Below, piece by piece: positions 1 to 6,688 of a stretch of 9,279 nt of DNA. Positions within the stretch are counted from its first letter, which is position 1; every line of letters begins with the position of its first letter. The notes under the pieces are model-generated. The model saw only the letters and a list, made by a program, of their open reading frames with translations, searched no databases and was not told the origin of the DNA. Origin of the DNA: Oscillospiraceae bacterium. GTDB taxonomy: Bacteria; Bacillota; Clostridia; Oscillospirales; Oscillospiraceae. Both the position numbers and the translations under genes were made by a program. The DNA is taken from assembly GCA_031255955.1 (NCBI GenBank), contig JAIRRO010000038.1:1-9279 (forward strand). The letters run 5' to 3'.

Positions 1-63
1 GGACGCTGGGGCGCAAGAGCCCGCGTGAGCGGCTTGCCGCGATCCAAGGGGGGTGGCATAAGC

Positions 64-112
64 CGCCGCCGGAAGCCTTCCTTGCCTACGGCTTGTCAGG
101 CTTCCGGCGGCG
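64..112. repeat. Perfect 15-bp inverted repeat (GC-rich hairpin)
   Basis: The arm at 64-78 (CGCCGCCGGAAGCCT) is the exact reverse complement of 98-112, with a 19-nt spacer. The stem is GC-rich, but no T-run follows on either strand, so it does not look like a normal intrinsic terminator. It could be a dispersed palindromic repeat, a processed RNA structure or the end of a small non-autonomous element. The sequence alone does not decide between these. Confidence 0.7.
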
Positions 113-117
113 AAAGC

Positions 118-152
118 ACCATATCAGGGAAATATCTTCTCCCCAATATGGT
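118..152. repeat. Short imperfect hairpin
   Basis: ACCATAT (118-124) pairs with ATATGGT (146-152). After a 2x2 internal mismatch, GGGA (127-130) pairs with TCCC (140-143). It lies just right of the 15-bp inverted repeat, so the two may belong to one structured unit. No function can be assigned. Confidence 0.4.
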
Positions 153-195
153 TCACATCATCGACAAACGCACATTTGGGGAAACTCAAAAAGGT

Positions 196-220
196 AAGTT
201 GTAAAATTAAATGCCCAAAA
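196..220. repeat. Left terminal inverted repeat of the IS30 element
   Basis: This 25-base stretch matches the reverse complement of 1391-1415 at 18 positions, including shared cores TTG, TTAA and TGCCCA. It lies 77 bp before the transposase start, which is normal for IS30-type elements. Outward of 196 the match decays. Confidence 0.6.
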
Positions 221-297
221 GGAAGCAGTCCATCCGGGATCAAAACCTGTTACACTAAAGTTGCGAAACCCAAAAAGCAACAGGAAGGTGACGACGG

Positions 298-1374
298 ATG
301 GACCAAAGCAATGATAACACAAAGAAAAGGAAATGGAAACAAATAACCGAAGGAGAACGATACAAAATCGAAGCGCTGGCGAAAGCCAAGCACACAGTGC
401 AGGAAATCGCAACGCAACTGGACCGGGACAGACGAACGATAGAACGCGAAATCAAACTCGGCACAGTAGAACAAAAACGAATAAACCCAAGCAACAAGAA
501 AAACGAACCCATGTACATCGTGGAAGCGATATATATGGCAGACACAGCGCAAGCGAGGCACGAAGCGAAAGCAATGAACAAAGGACGAGGACTGAAGATA
601 GGACGCGACCACAAGCTTGCGCGACACTTGGAGAAACGGATAGGCGAAGACAAGTACTCGCCGGACGCCGCAATCGGAGAAATCAAAGCGAAAGGACTTG
701 AATTTGAAGTAACGCTATGTACGAAAACAGTGTACAACATGATAGACAGAGGAGACTTCCTGAACCTCAGCAACAAAGACCTACCGGTGAAAAAAGACAG
801 GAAGAAGGGAAGGTGGAAGAAGAAGCGAAAAGTGGCGCTGAACAATCTGAAAGGGAGGAGCATAGAAGAACGCCCGGCGGGGATCGAAAAGCGGGAAGAA
901 AACGGACATTGGGAGATGGACATCGTAGTCGGAGCAACGAAGGCGTGCCTGCTGGTGCTGACGGAAAGGAAATATCGCGAGGAGATCATCGTCAAGCTAT
1001 CCGACAAGACGCAAAAGAGCGTGACGAGAGCGCTCGACAAGCTTGAGCGGAAGGAGAAGGGCAGCTTCAAAGAACGGTTCAAGAGCATCACCACAGACAA
1101 CGGCAGCGAGTTCCTCGACAGCGCAGGTCTTGAGCGCTCCTGCCTGAAGCCCGGAGAGCAAAGAACAGTCTGCTACTACGCACACCCGTACAGCGCATAC
1201 GAAAGGGGGAGTAACGAAAACCAAAACAAGCTCATACGAAGATTCATACCCAAGGGGATGGACATAGGTAAACTGAGAAACGACGACATCAAGCGTATTG
1301 AGCTATGGATGAACAACTATCCGAGACGGTTGTTCAATCACAAATCGGCGTACGATATGATTCTCGCGGCTTAG
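298..1374 (+). CDS. IS30-family transposase (DDE)
   Basis: This 358-aa protein catalyses cut-and-paste or circle-mediated transposition of the surrounding element. Residues about 14-57 form the typical IS30 N-terminal helix-turn-helix (ITEGERYKIEAL...VQEIATQLDRDRRTIEREI), which binds the terminal repeats. The RNase H-like catalytic core follows. It has GHWEMDIVVG with D208, TTDNGSEF with D267, and the family signature RGSNENQNKLIRRFIPKG with E307, so the DDE triad is complete. Length is normal and there is no frameshift, so it is likely functional. The ATG at 298 is preceded by an AGGAAGG ribosome-binding site at 282-288. A-rich codons (AAA, GAA, ACA, CAA) set it apart from the neighbouring genes and point to recent acquisition. 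The spacing between D267 and E307 is slightly longer than the classic 33 residues because of a Cys/Gly-containing insert. Confidence 0.95.
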   Translation: MDQSNDNTKKRKWKQITEGERYKIEALAKAKHTVQEIATQLDRDRRTIEREIKLGTVEQKRINPSNKKNEPMYIVEAIYMADTAQARHEAKAMNKGRGLKIGRDHKLARHLEKRIGEDKYSPDAAIGEIKAKGLEFEVTLCTKTVYNMIDRGDFLNLSNKDLPVKKDRKKGRWKKKRKVALNNLKGRSIEERPAGIEKREENGHWEMDIVVGATKACLLVLTERKYREEIIVKLSDKTQKSVTRALDKLERKEKGSFKERFKSITTDNGSEFLDSAGLERSCLKPGEQRTVCYYAHPYSAYERGSNENQNKLIRRFIPKGMDIGKLRNDDIKRIELWMNNYPRRLFNHKSAYDMILAA

Positions 1375-1390
1375 TGTTTCTGGGGATTTT

Positions 1391-1415
1391 TGGTGGGCAA
1401 TTAAACTTGCAATTT
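1391..1415. repeat. Right terminal inverted repeat of the IS30 element
   Basis: This is the reverse-complement partner of 196-220 (18/25), lying 16 bp after the transposase stop codon. Its outermost interior motif TGGTGGGC (1391-1398) is also complementary to GCCCACCA at 1428-1435 in the flanking DNA. Confidence 0.6.
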
Positions 1416-1445
1416 TCAGTCAACAACGCCCACCACCCCTCATCC

Positions 1446-1473
1446 TTGACTTCGCGGCGAACCGGTGTATACT
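1446..1473 (+). promoter_or_regulatory. SigA-type promoter for rsmB operon
   Basis: A -35 box TTGACT (1446-1451) and a -10 box TATACT (1468-1473) are separated by 16 bp. Both differ from consensus at one position. The promoter lies outside the IS and fires toward rsmB. The expected start site, about 7 nt after the -10 box, is near 1480, only about 2 nt before the rsmB ATG at 1482. The boxes are read directly; promoter activity is inferred. Confidence 0.65.
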
Positions 1474-1481
1474 ACATTGAT

Positions 1482-2792
1482 ATGATTGATCAAAAAGACA
1501 AACACGCCAAGGGCGCGCCGTCGGCGAGGGACGCCGCCCACGCGGCCCTGCGCGAATACAGACGCGGAATGCCGCTGCGGGACGCCGTTGACCGCCGTCT
1601 GCTGCCGCTTACGGATGCGCGTGAGCGCGCGCTGGCGAAGCAGATAATCTACGGTGTGGCGCGAAACACAGCGCTGTGCGATTATTATATTGCCGCGGCG
1701 TCCTCGTCGCCGCTGTCGAGGCTTGAGCCTCCGGCGCTTGATATTCTGCGCGCGGCGGTTTATCAGCTGGCGTTTCTTGATAAAATTCCGCCGTCGGCGG
1801 CTGTAAATGAGGCTGTTTCAGCCGCGCGGCGTCGGCTTAATCCACGCGCGGCGGGCTTTATCAACGCGGTGCTGCGTCGGCTGGCGGACGGCGGGCTGCC
1901 GGAAATTAACGCCGAAACCGAGCCTGAGCGCCTCTCCATTTTATACAGCCACCCTCTGTGGCTTGTCCGCGAGCTGATATCGCGTCTGGGCGAGGCTGAC
2001 GCCGCCCTGGAGCTGCGCGCCAACAACAGCGAGCCCGCCGTGTTCGCGCGCGTCAATACGCTTAAAATTACAGCGGCAGAGCTGCAGCGCGAGCTGCGCG
2101 AGTATGGAATAGGCGCGCGCCGTGCCATAATCCCCGACACGCTGGAGCTGCGCGGCGCGGGGGATATCACGGCGTTGCCTGCGTTTCGCGCAGGAAAATT
2201 TTTTGTGCAGGACCCGTCAAGCACGCGCGCGGCGCTGGCGCTGAACGCGCAGCCGGGCGATACGGTTATTGACGCTTGCGCCGCGCCGGGCGGAAAATCC
2301 TTCGCGCTTGCGCTTGCAATGCGCGGTCGAGGCAGAATCATCTCCTGCGACACGCCGGGCAGAATTGATCTTATCGAATCGGGCGCGCGGCGGCTGGGCA
2401 TTGATATCATCGAGGCACGCGCGGCGGACGCCGCGATACCGGACGCGTCGCTTTTTGAGCTGGCGGACGCCGTTTTGGCGGACGTCCCCTGCTCCGGGTT
2501 CGGCGTGATACGCAAAAAACCGGAGATTCGATTTAAGACAGAGGCTGACACGGCGAGGCTGCCGGAGCTTCAGCTTGGCATTTTGTCCAACTGCGCGTCA
2601 TATGTTAAAAGGGGCGGTACGCTTGTTTATTCGACGTGTACGTTCCCGCGGCGCGAGAACGAGGATGTCGCGGCGGAATTTTTGCGGCGGCGCGGCGCGG
2701 AATTTGAGCTGCAGAGCGAAGCGTCGCTGTACGCGCACCGCGACGGCGGCGACGGCTTCTATTACGCCGTTTTCAAAAGGAGGGGCGCGTGA
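1482..2792 (+). CDS. rsmB: 16S rRNA (cytosine(967)-C(5))-methyltransferase RsmB
   Basis: RsmB (Sun/Fmu) makes m5C at position 967 (E. coli numbering) of 16S rRNA using S-adenosylmethionine. The 436-aa product has the usual length and architecture: an N-terminal NusB-like domain (about 15-140), a linker, then a Rossmann methyltransferase domain (about 190-436). Visible motifs are the SAM-binding DACAAPGGKS (264-273), ADVPCSGFG with C337, and VYSTCTFPRREN with C386. The two cysteines are the pair used by m5C RNA methyltransferases. I chose the ATG at 1482 because the NusB-like region begins soon after it and because a good promoter ends just upstream. The same frame stays open back into the IS, but that extension (1305-1481) is not homologous to anything in the family. 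No Shine-Dalgarno sequence precedes this start. The stop overlaps the rlmN start by 4 bp. Confidence 0.95.
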   Translation: MIDQKDKHAKGAPSARDAAHAALREYRRGMPLRDAVDRRLLPLTDARERALAKQIIYGVARNTALCDYYIAAASSSPLSRLEPPALDILRAAVYQLAFLDKIPPSAAVNEAVSAARRRLNPRAAGFINAVLRRLADGGLPEINAETEPERLSILYSHPLWLVRELISRLGEADAALELRANNSEPAVFARVNTLKITAAELQRELREYGIGARRAIIPDTLELRGAGDITALPAFRAGKFFVQDPSSTRAALALNAQPGDTVIDACAAPGGKSFALALAMRGRGRIISCDTPGRIDLIESGARRLGIDIIEARAADAAIPDASLFELADAVLADVPCSGFGVIRKKPEIRFKTEADTARLPELQLGILSNCASYVKRGGTLVYSTCTFPRRENEDVAAEFLRRRGAEFELQSEASLYAHRDGGDGFYYAVFKRRGA

Positions 2793-3853
2793 ACGAAATG
2801 CTTGCCGATATCAAGTCCATGACGCCGACGGAGCTGCGCGCCGAAATGCTGCTGCTGGGTGAGCGCGAATTTCACGCGGGGCAAATTTTCGCGTGGCTGA
2901 CTCGCGGCGCGCGCGACTTTGACGAGATGACAGATCTCTCGCGGGCGCTGCGCGAAAAATTAAAGACGCGGTATTATCTCGCGCCGCCGGAGCCGGAGCG
3001 CCGCCGCGAATCGCGGCTTGACGGCACGATAAAATATCTTTGGAGGCTGCGCGACGGGGAGCGCGTCGAAAGCGTTGTTATGAGCTATCGGCACGGGAAC
3101 ACGATTTGCGTGTCAAGTCAGGCGGGCTGCCGAATGGGCTGCGCGTTCTGCGCCTCCGCGCTCGGCGGGCTGTCGCGGAATCTTACCCCGTCAGAGCTGC
3201 TGGATCAGGTCATCTTTTCGGAAAAGGATTGCGGCAAAAAGATTTCTAACATCGTTTTGATGGGAATCGGCGAGCCGCTTGATAATTATGATAACGTTTT
3301 GCGCTTTCTGGAGCTTGCTTCGCACGCCGACGGAATGAATATCGGGATGCGTCATATTTCGCTCTCAACGTGCGGTCTTACAGAAAAGGTTGACAAGCTT
3401 GGTGATTTGGGGTTACAATTGACGCTGTCGGTTTCGCTGCACGCGCCGGACGACCTCACGCGCACGCGCCTTATGCCCGTAAACAAGACGGGGGGCGTTG
3501 CCGCCTTAATGGCGTCCTGCCGCAGGTATTTCGAAAAAACCGGTCGGCGCATTTCCTTTGAGTACGCGCTGATTGACGGCGTAAACGACACTATCCGGCA
3601 CGCGCGGGAGCTTTGTCGGCTGCTGCGCGGCGCGCCGTGGCACCTCAACCTTATTCTGCTGAACAACGTGGCGGAGCGCGAGCTTCGTCCAAGCAGCAAG
3701 GAGAGCGTTGCGGCGTTTACAAAAATATTGACCGACGGACACGTCAATTTCACGTTCAGGCGCAGACTGGGCGCGGATATTGACGCGGCGTGCGGACAGC
3801 TTAGGCGGTCACGGATTCTAAGCGCGCCATCCGAGCGGTCAGGGCAAGGGTAA
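2789..3853 (+). CDS. rlmN: Dual-specificity rRNA/tRNA methyltransferase RlmN
   Basis: This radical-SAM enzyme adds the C2 methyl group to A2503 of 23S rRNA and, in characterised members, to A37 of some tRNAs. The 354-aa protein has normal family length. The [4Fe-4S] cluster motif is CRMGCAFC (C114, C118, C121), preceded by the mechanistic cysteine C107 in TICVSSQ. The GEP motif is at 161-163, HISLSTCG at 189-196, and the methyl-carrying cysteine C335 lies in IDAACGQL. All residues needed for the two-cysteine ping-pong mechanism are present. The GTG start at 2789 is favoured over the ATG at 2798 because AGGAGG (2778-2783) sits 5 nt upstream and the start overlaps the rsmB stop as GTGA, implying translational coupling. 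The substrate class, an rRNA base, matches its neighbours. Confidence 0.97.
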   Translation: MNEMLADIKSMTPTELRAEMLLLGEREFHAGQIFAWLTRGARDFDEMTDLSRALREKLKTRYYLAPPEPERRRESRLDGTIKYLWRLRDGERVESVVMSYRHGNTICVSSQAGCRMGCAFCASALGGLSRNLTPSELLDQVIFSEKDCGKKISNIVLMGIGEPLDNYDNVLRFLELASHADGMNIGMRHISLSTCGLTEKVDKLGDLGLQLTLSVSLHAPDDLTRTRLMPVNKTGGVAALMASCRRYFEKTGRRISFEYALIDGVNDTIRHARELCRLLRGAPWHLNLILLNNVAERELRPSSKESVAAFTKILTDGHVNFTFRRRLGADIDAACGQLRRSRILSAPSERSGQG

Positions 3854-3858
3854 TCGAA

Positions 3859-3870
3859 GCCGCGCGCGGC
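3859..3870. repeat. 12-bp perfect GC palindrome between rlmN and prpC
   Basis: GCCGCGCGCGGC is self-complementary and lies in the 52-bp gap. It has no loop and no T-run, so it is more likely composition-driven or a protein site than a terminator. Confidence 0.3.
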
Positions 3871-3905
3871 GCGCGGGGACGGTTGCGGGGGAGAAACAAG
3901 CGCTT

Positions 3906-4655
3906 ATGGAGATTTTCGGGCAAACTGATATCGGACGCGCGCGGCGCGTCAATCAAGACGCGTTCGGTACGCGCATGTACGGCGACACGGCTGTTGCCGT
4001 CGTATGCGACGGCATGGGCGGGGCAAACGCCGGTGAAGTGGCGTCCGGCATAGCGTCGGCGAGCTTTCTTGAAAGCCTTGACGCCTTTTTCGAGGCGTCA
4101 CAGGCGGGCGGCGGGGCGTCGCCTGACGCGGACGCGATTCGCGAGGCGGTTGCGGACGCCACCGGACGCGCCGGGGCGGACGTCTGCGAACGGGCGGATA
4201 CGGACGCCGAATGTCACGGCATGGGCACGACGCTTGTCGCCGCCGTCGCGTTCGGGAAAAGCGCCGTTGTGGTGAATGTCGGCGATTCGCGGGCATATCA
4301 CATATCCGGCGGGGCGGCGTCTCAGGTGACGCGCGACCACTCTGTCGTAGAGGATATGGTTGCCCGCGGGGAGCTTACCCCGCGTGAGGCGCGCCGCCAC
4401 CCGAACAGAAATCTCATAACGCGCGCGCTCGGCGACGCGACGGGGGCATATCCCGATGTGTTCCCCGTGACGCTGCAAACGGGTGATTATTTGCTGCTGT
4501 GCTCTGACGGTCTTACGAATTTATTGACGTGCGACGAGCTATCGGAGGAGGCAGGGCGCGGGGGCGAGCTTTCCGAGCTGTGCAACCGGCTCATCGGCGA
4601 GGCGCTGCGCCGCGGCGCGCCGGACAACGTAACCGTTGTGATAATTAGGGTTTAA
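3906..4655 (+). CDS. prpC: PP2C-family Ser/Thr protein phosphatase (PrpC/Stp)
   Basis: This cytosolic metal-dependent phosphatase (PPM family) removes phosphate from the kinase encoded next to it and from its substrates. The 249-aa length is typical. Family motifs appear in order: TDIGRARRVNQD (7-18), VVCDGMGGANAGE (32-44) with metal-binding D35, GMGTTLVAA (105-113), VNVGDSRAY (123-131), TRDHSVVEDMVARGEL (142-157), HPNRNLITRALG (165-176), CSDGLTNLL (199-207) with D201, and APDNVTVV (238-245) with D240. The aspartates for the binuclear metal centre are therefore all present. A purine-rich GGGGGAG (3887-3893) lies 12 nt before the ATG, a longer spacing than ideal. It is followed after 31 bp by the kinase gene, the standard Firmicutes phosphatase-kinase pair. 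Function is confident; the symbol could equally be stp. Confidence 0.95.
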   Translation: MEIFGQTDIGRARRVNQDAFGTRMYGDTAVAVVCDGMGGANAGEVASGIASASFLESLDAFFEASQAGGGASPDADAIREAVADATGRAGADVCERADTDAECHGMGTTLVAAVAFGKSAVVVNVGDSRAYHISGGAASQVTRDHSVVEDMVARGELTPREARRHPNRNLITRALGDATGAYPDVFPVTLQTGDYLLLCSDGLTNLLTCDELSEEAGRGGELSELCNRLIGEALRRGAPDNVTVVIIRV

Positions 4656-4686
4656 GGGCGCGGGATACCTTGGAGGTGCTGTTCAT

Positions 4687-6681
4687 ATGGACTTGAGCGA
4701 CAAATATATCGGTAAGCTTCTCGACAACAGGTACGAGATTCTCGAAAAAATCGGCACAGGCGGGATGGCAGTGGTCTATAAGGCGCGCTGTCACCGTCTT
4801 AACCGCCTTGTCGCCATAAAGATACTAAAAGAGGAGCTGGCGGGCGACGAGGACTTCCGCCGCCGCTTCCACACGGAAAGTCAGGCGGTTGCGATGCTCT
4901 CTCACCCGAACATCGTCGCCGTTTACGACGTTTCGCGGACGATACGCGCGGACTATATCGTGATGGAGCTTATCGAGGGCATCACGCTGAAGCAATATAT
5001 CAATCGCAAGGGCTTGCTCAGCTGGAAGGAAGCGCTGCACTTTTCAATTCAAATCGCCAAGGCGATATCGCACGCCCATTCAAAGGGCATCATCCACCGC
5101 GATATAAAGCCGCACAACATTATGATTCTGAAGGACGGCAGCATAAAGGTCGCGGACTTCGGCATCGCGCGGCTCATTTCAACGCAGAGTACGTTGACGC
5201 AGGAATCGCTGGGCAGCGTCCATTATATCTCCCCCGAGCAGGCAAAGGGCGGGCTGGTGGACGCGCGCACGGACATTTATTCGCTGGGCGTCGTGATGTA
5301 TGAAATGCTGACCAGTCAGCTGCCGTTCGTCGGGGATTCGCCCGTTTCGGTTGCCATTCAGCACATCTCCGCCATACCGCTTATGCCGAGGGATATAAAT
5401 CCCGATGTGCCGCAGGGACTTGAGGACATCACAATGCACGCGATGGAGCCCAAGCTTCAGGCGCGTTATTCGACGGCGGACGAGCTGCTGCGCGACCTTG
5501 AGGAATTCCGCAAAAACCCGTCGGCGGTGTTCAAATACGCACCGATAATGGCGGAAACGCGCGCCATTGACGAAACGCGCCCCGTTCCGGGCGGAGCGGC
5601 GCTTGCCAAGCCGCCCGAAGCGTCAAAGACACAGCAGAGCTATCGCAGGACAACCCCGGACGCGCAGACGGCAACGCGCGCCAAAACGCGGCGCGGCGAA
5701 TTTGTCCGCGGCAGAACCTTCCGCACGGCAATGCTTATCGCCGTGGCGGCGACGGCGGCGCTTTCTGTTTTGGCGCTGCTGTTTATCTGGGGCAATGTAA
5801 AGGACTGGTTCGCGCCCGACGACCAATACATCACGGTGCCGGACTTTGTGGGGATGCGCTATGACGAGGTTCGGTATGACAATGAATATCGGCAGTTCTA
5901 TGAGTTTTTGCTGGCGGAGGACTCCACCTACAGCGACGTATATGACGACGGTGTGATCTATGACCAGCGCCCTAAGCGCGATTACCGCGAAATGCTCTCC
6001 GACGAAAAAATACCCGTTACGCTTTACGTCTCCTTGGGCAAGCGCCCGATGCCGCGTATGCCGAATCTTATCGGGGAGGACTACAGAACGGCGAAAAACA
6101 CCGTGGAGCGCATAAAAGCCGACAACCCGGATTTGCGGCTGGAGCTTGAAATTGTGCTGCAGCCTGTGAAAAGCGAATCCGTAACGCGTGACCTTGTCAT
6201 CAAAACCGTCCCGTCAGAGGATGAGCTTCTTACGCGGAATATGACGATATATATCGAGTATTCCGAAGGTCCCGAGATACCGATGGTCAGAGTGCCGAAC
6301 GTCTCCGGCAAAACCTACAGCGCCGCGAAGCTGGAGCTTGAAAGCCTGAATTTGACCGTCGGACTGCCCGTTGAATACGTGGAAGGGGAGGCGGCGCGAG
6401 ACATCGTGGTGTACAACACGCGCGCGGGCGAGCTGGTGGAGGAGCATGAGGTGATATGGCTGCAGCTGTCCAGCGGACCCGACGGCGAAGCGCCGTCGCC
6501 CTCGGACACCACTACCACCCCGGACGAGGACACCCCCACGCCGTCCGAGCCTACAACAACTACAACGCCCACGACTACACCCACTGCCACCCCCACGCCA
6601 ACACCGACGCCACCGACAGAAATGCCGCCCGCGACCCCGCCGGACAGCGACTTCCCCGGCGGCGTGTCGATAATCGGTTAA
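4687..6681 (+). CDS. prkC: PASTA-domain Ser/Thr protein kinase (PrkC/Stk1)
   Basis: This is a 664-aa membrane kinase of the PrkC/PknB/StkP type. Residues 15-275 are a Hanks kinase domain with glycine loop GTGGMAVV (23-30), VAIK with K45, helix-C E64, HRDIKPHN (137-144, catalytic D139), DFG (157-159), a Thr-rich activation loop (T166, T169, T171) and the SPEQA element (182-186). A 65-residue juxtamembrane segment leads to one membrane helix (about 347-368). Outside are three PASTA repeats: VPDFVGM (384-390) to about 450, MPNLIG (458-463) to about 526, and VPNVSG (536-541) to about 597. In the family these bind peptidoglycan fragments or lipid II. The tail from 600 is low-complexity Pro/Thr/Ser. 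GGAGGT (4672-4677) lies 9 nt before the ATG. Known PrkC targets in Bacillus include CpgA/RsgA and EF-Tu, which fits the neighbouring rsgA. Confidence 0.97.
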   Translation: MDLSDKYIGKLLDNRYEILEKIGTGGMAVVYKARCHRLNRLVAIKILKEELAGDEDFRRRFHTESQAVAMLSHPNIVAVYDVSRTIRADYIVMELIEGITLKQYINRKGLLSWKEALHFSIQIAKAISHAHSKGIIHRDIKPHNIMILKDGSIKVADFGIARLISTQSTLTQESLGSVHYISPEQAKGGLVDARTDIYSLGVVMYEMLTSQLPFVGDSPVSVAIQHISAIPLMPRDINPDVPQGLEDITMHAMEPKLQARYSTADELLRDLEEFRKNPSAVFKYAPIMAETRAIDETRPVPGGAALAKPPEASKTQQSYRRTTPDAQTATRAKTRRGEFVRGRTFRTAMLIAVAATAALSVLALLFIWGNVKDWFAPDDQYITVPDFVGMRYDEVRYDNEYRQFYEFLLAEDSTYSDVYDDGVIYDQRPKRDYREMLSDEKIPVTLYVSLGKRPMPRMPNLIGEDYRTAKNTVERIKADNPDLRLELEIVLQPVKSESVTRDLVIKTVPSEDELLTRNMTIYIEYSEGPEIPMVRVPNVSGKTYSAAKLELESLNLTVGLPVEYVEGEAARDIVVYNTRAGELVEEHEVIWLQLSSGPDGEAPSPSDTTTTPDEDTPTPSEPTTTTTPTTTPTATPTPTPTPPTEMPPATPPDSDFPGGVSIIG

Positions 6682-6688
6682 ACAGCGC

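Larger units (their letters stand above)
1..195. other. Intergenic stretch left of the IS, no gene recognised
   Basis: I see no convincing gene here. Two plus-strand frames run open from the window edge to about 195-203, but they overlap each other, are rich in Arg/Gly/Pro, lack a visible start and match nothing I recognise. A third frame stops at 27-29 and could be the last residues of a gene cut by the window edge. The stretch contains a strong 15-bp inverted repeat (64-112) and a weaker hairpin (118-152). In related Firmicutes, def/fmt or similar genes usually sit before rsmB, so the original neighbourhood may have been disrupted by the insertion sequence. That last point is inference. Confidence 0.5.
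196..1415 (+). mobile_element. IS30-family insertion sequence, apparently complete
   Basis: The element of about 1.22 kb consists of one intact IS30-type transposase gene bounded by imperfect terminal inverted repeats (196-220 and 1391-1415, 18 of 25 positions matching). The size fits the IS30 family, commonly about 1.0-1.25 kb. The interior is purine-rich on the coding strand and AT-richer in codon choice than the GC-rich housekeeping genes beside it, as expected of a mobile element. The outer ends are set only by where the repeats stop matching, so each may be off by a few bases. I could not identify a clear 2-3 bp target duplication. The right end lies about 30 bp from the -35 box of the rsmB promoter. 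Confidence 0.75.

Noticed and set aside
1..203. Open plus-strand frames from the left edge as a truncated gene
   Set aside because: Two frames are open at once, neither gives a recognisable protein, and one ends inside the IS terminal repeat. I judged them non-coding.
255..1100. 281-codon open frame antisense to the transposase
   Set aside because: It is a by-product of the purine-rich transposase coding strand. The translation is Ser/Phe/Leu-rich with no recognisable domain and no proper start signals.
1305..1481. N-terminal extension of RsmB starting inside the IS
   Set aside because: The frame is open, but the added residues overlap the transposase gene and the IS end, resemble nothing in the family, and lie upstream of a good promoter.
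1763..2551. 262-codon open frame antisense to rsmB
   Set aside because: High GC suppresses stop codons on the opposite strand. The product is Ser/Ala/Arg-rich and unrelated to any known family, while the sense strand encodes an intact RsmB.
3859..3905. Terminator between rlmN and prpC
   Set aside because: The GC palindrome has no loop and no T-run. The short gap and conserved gene order argue for read-through.
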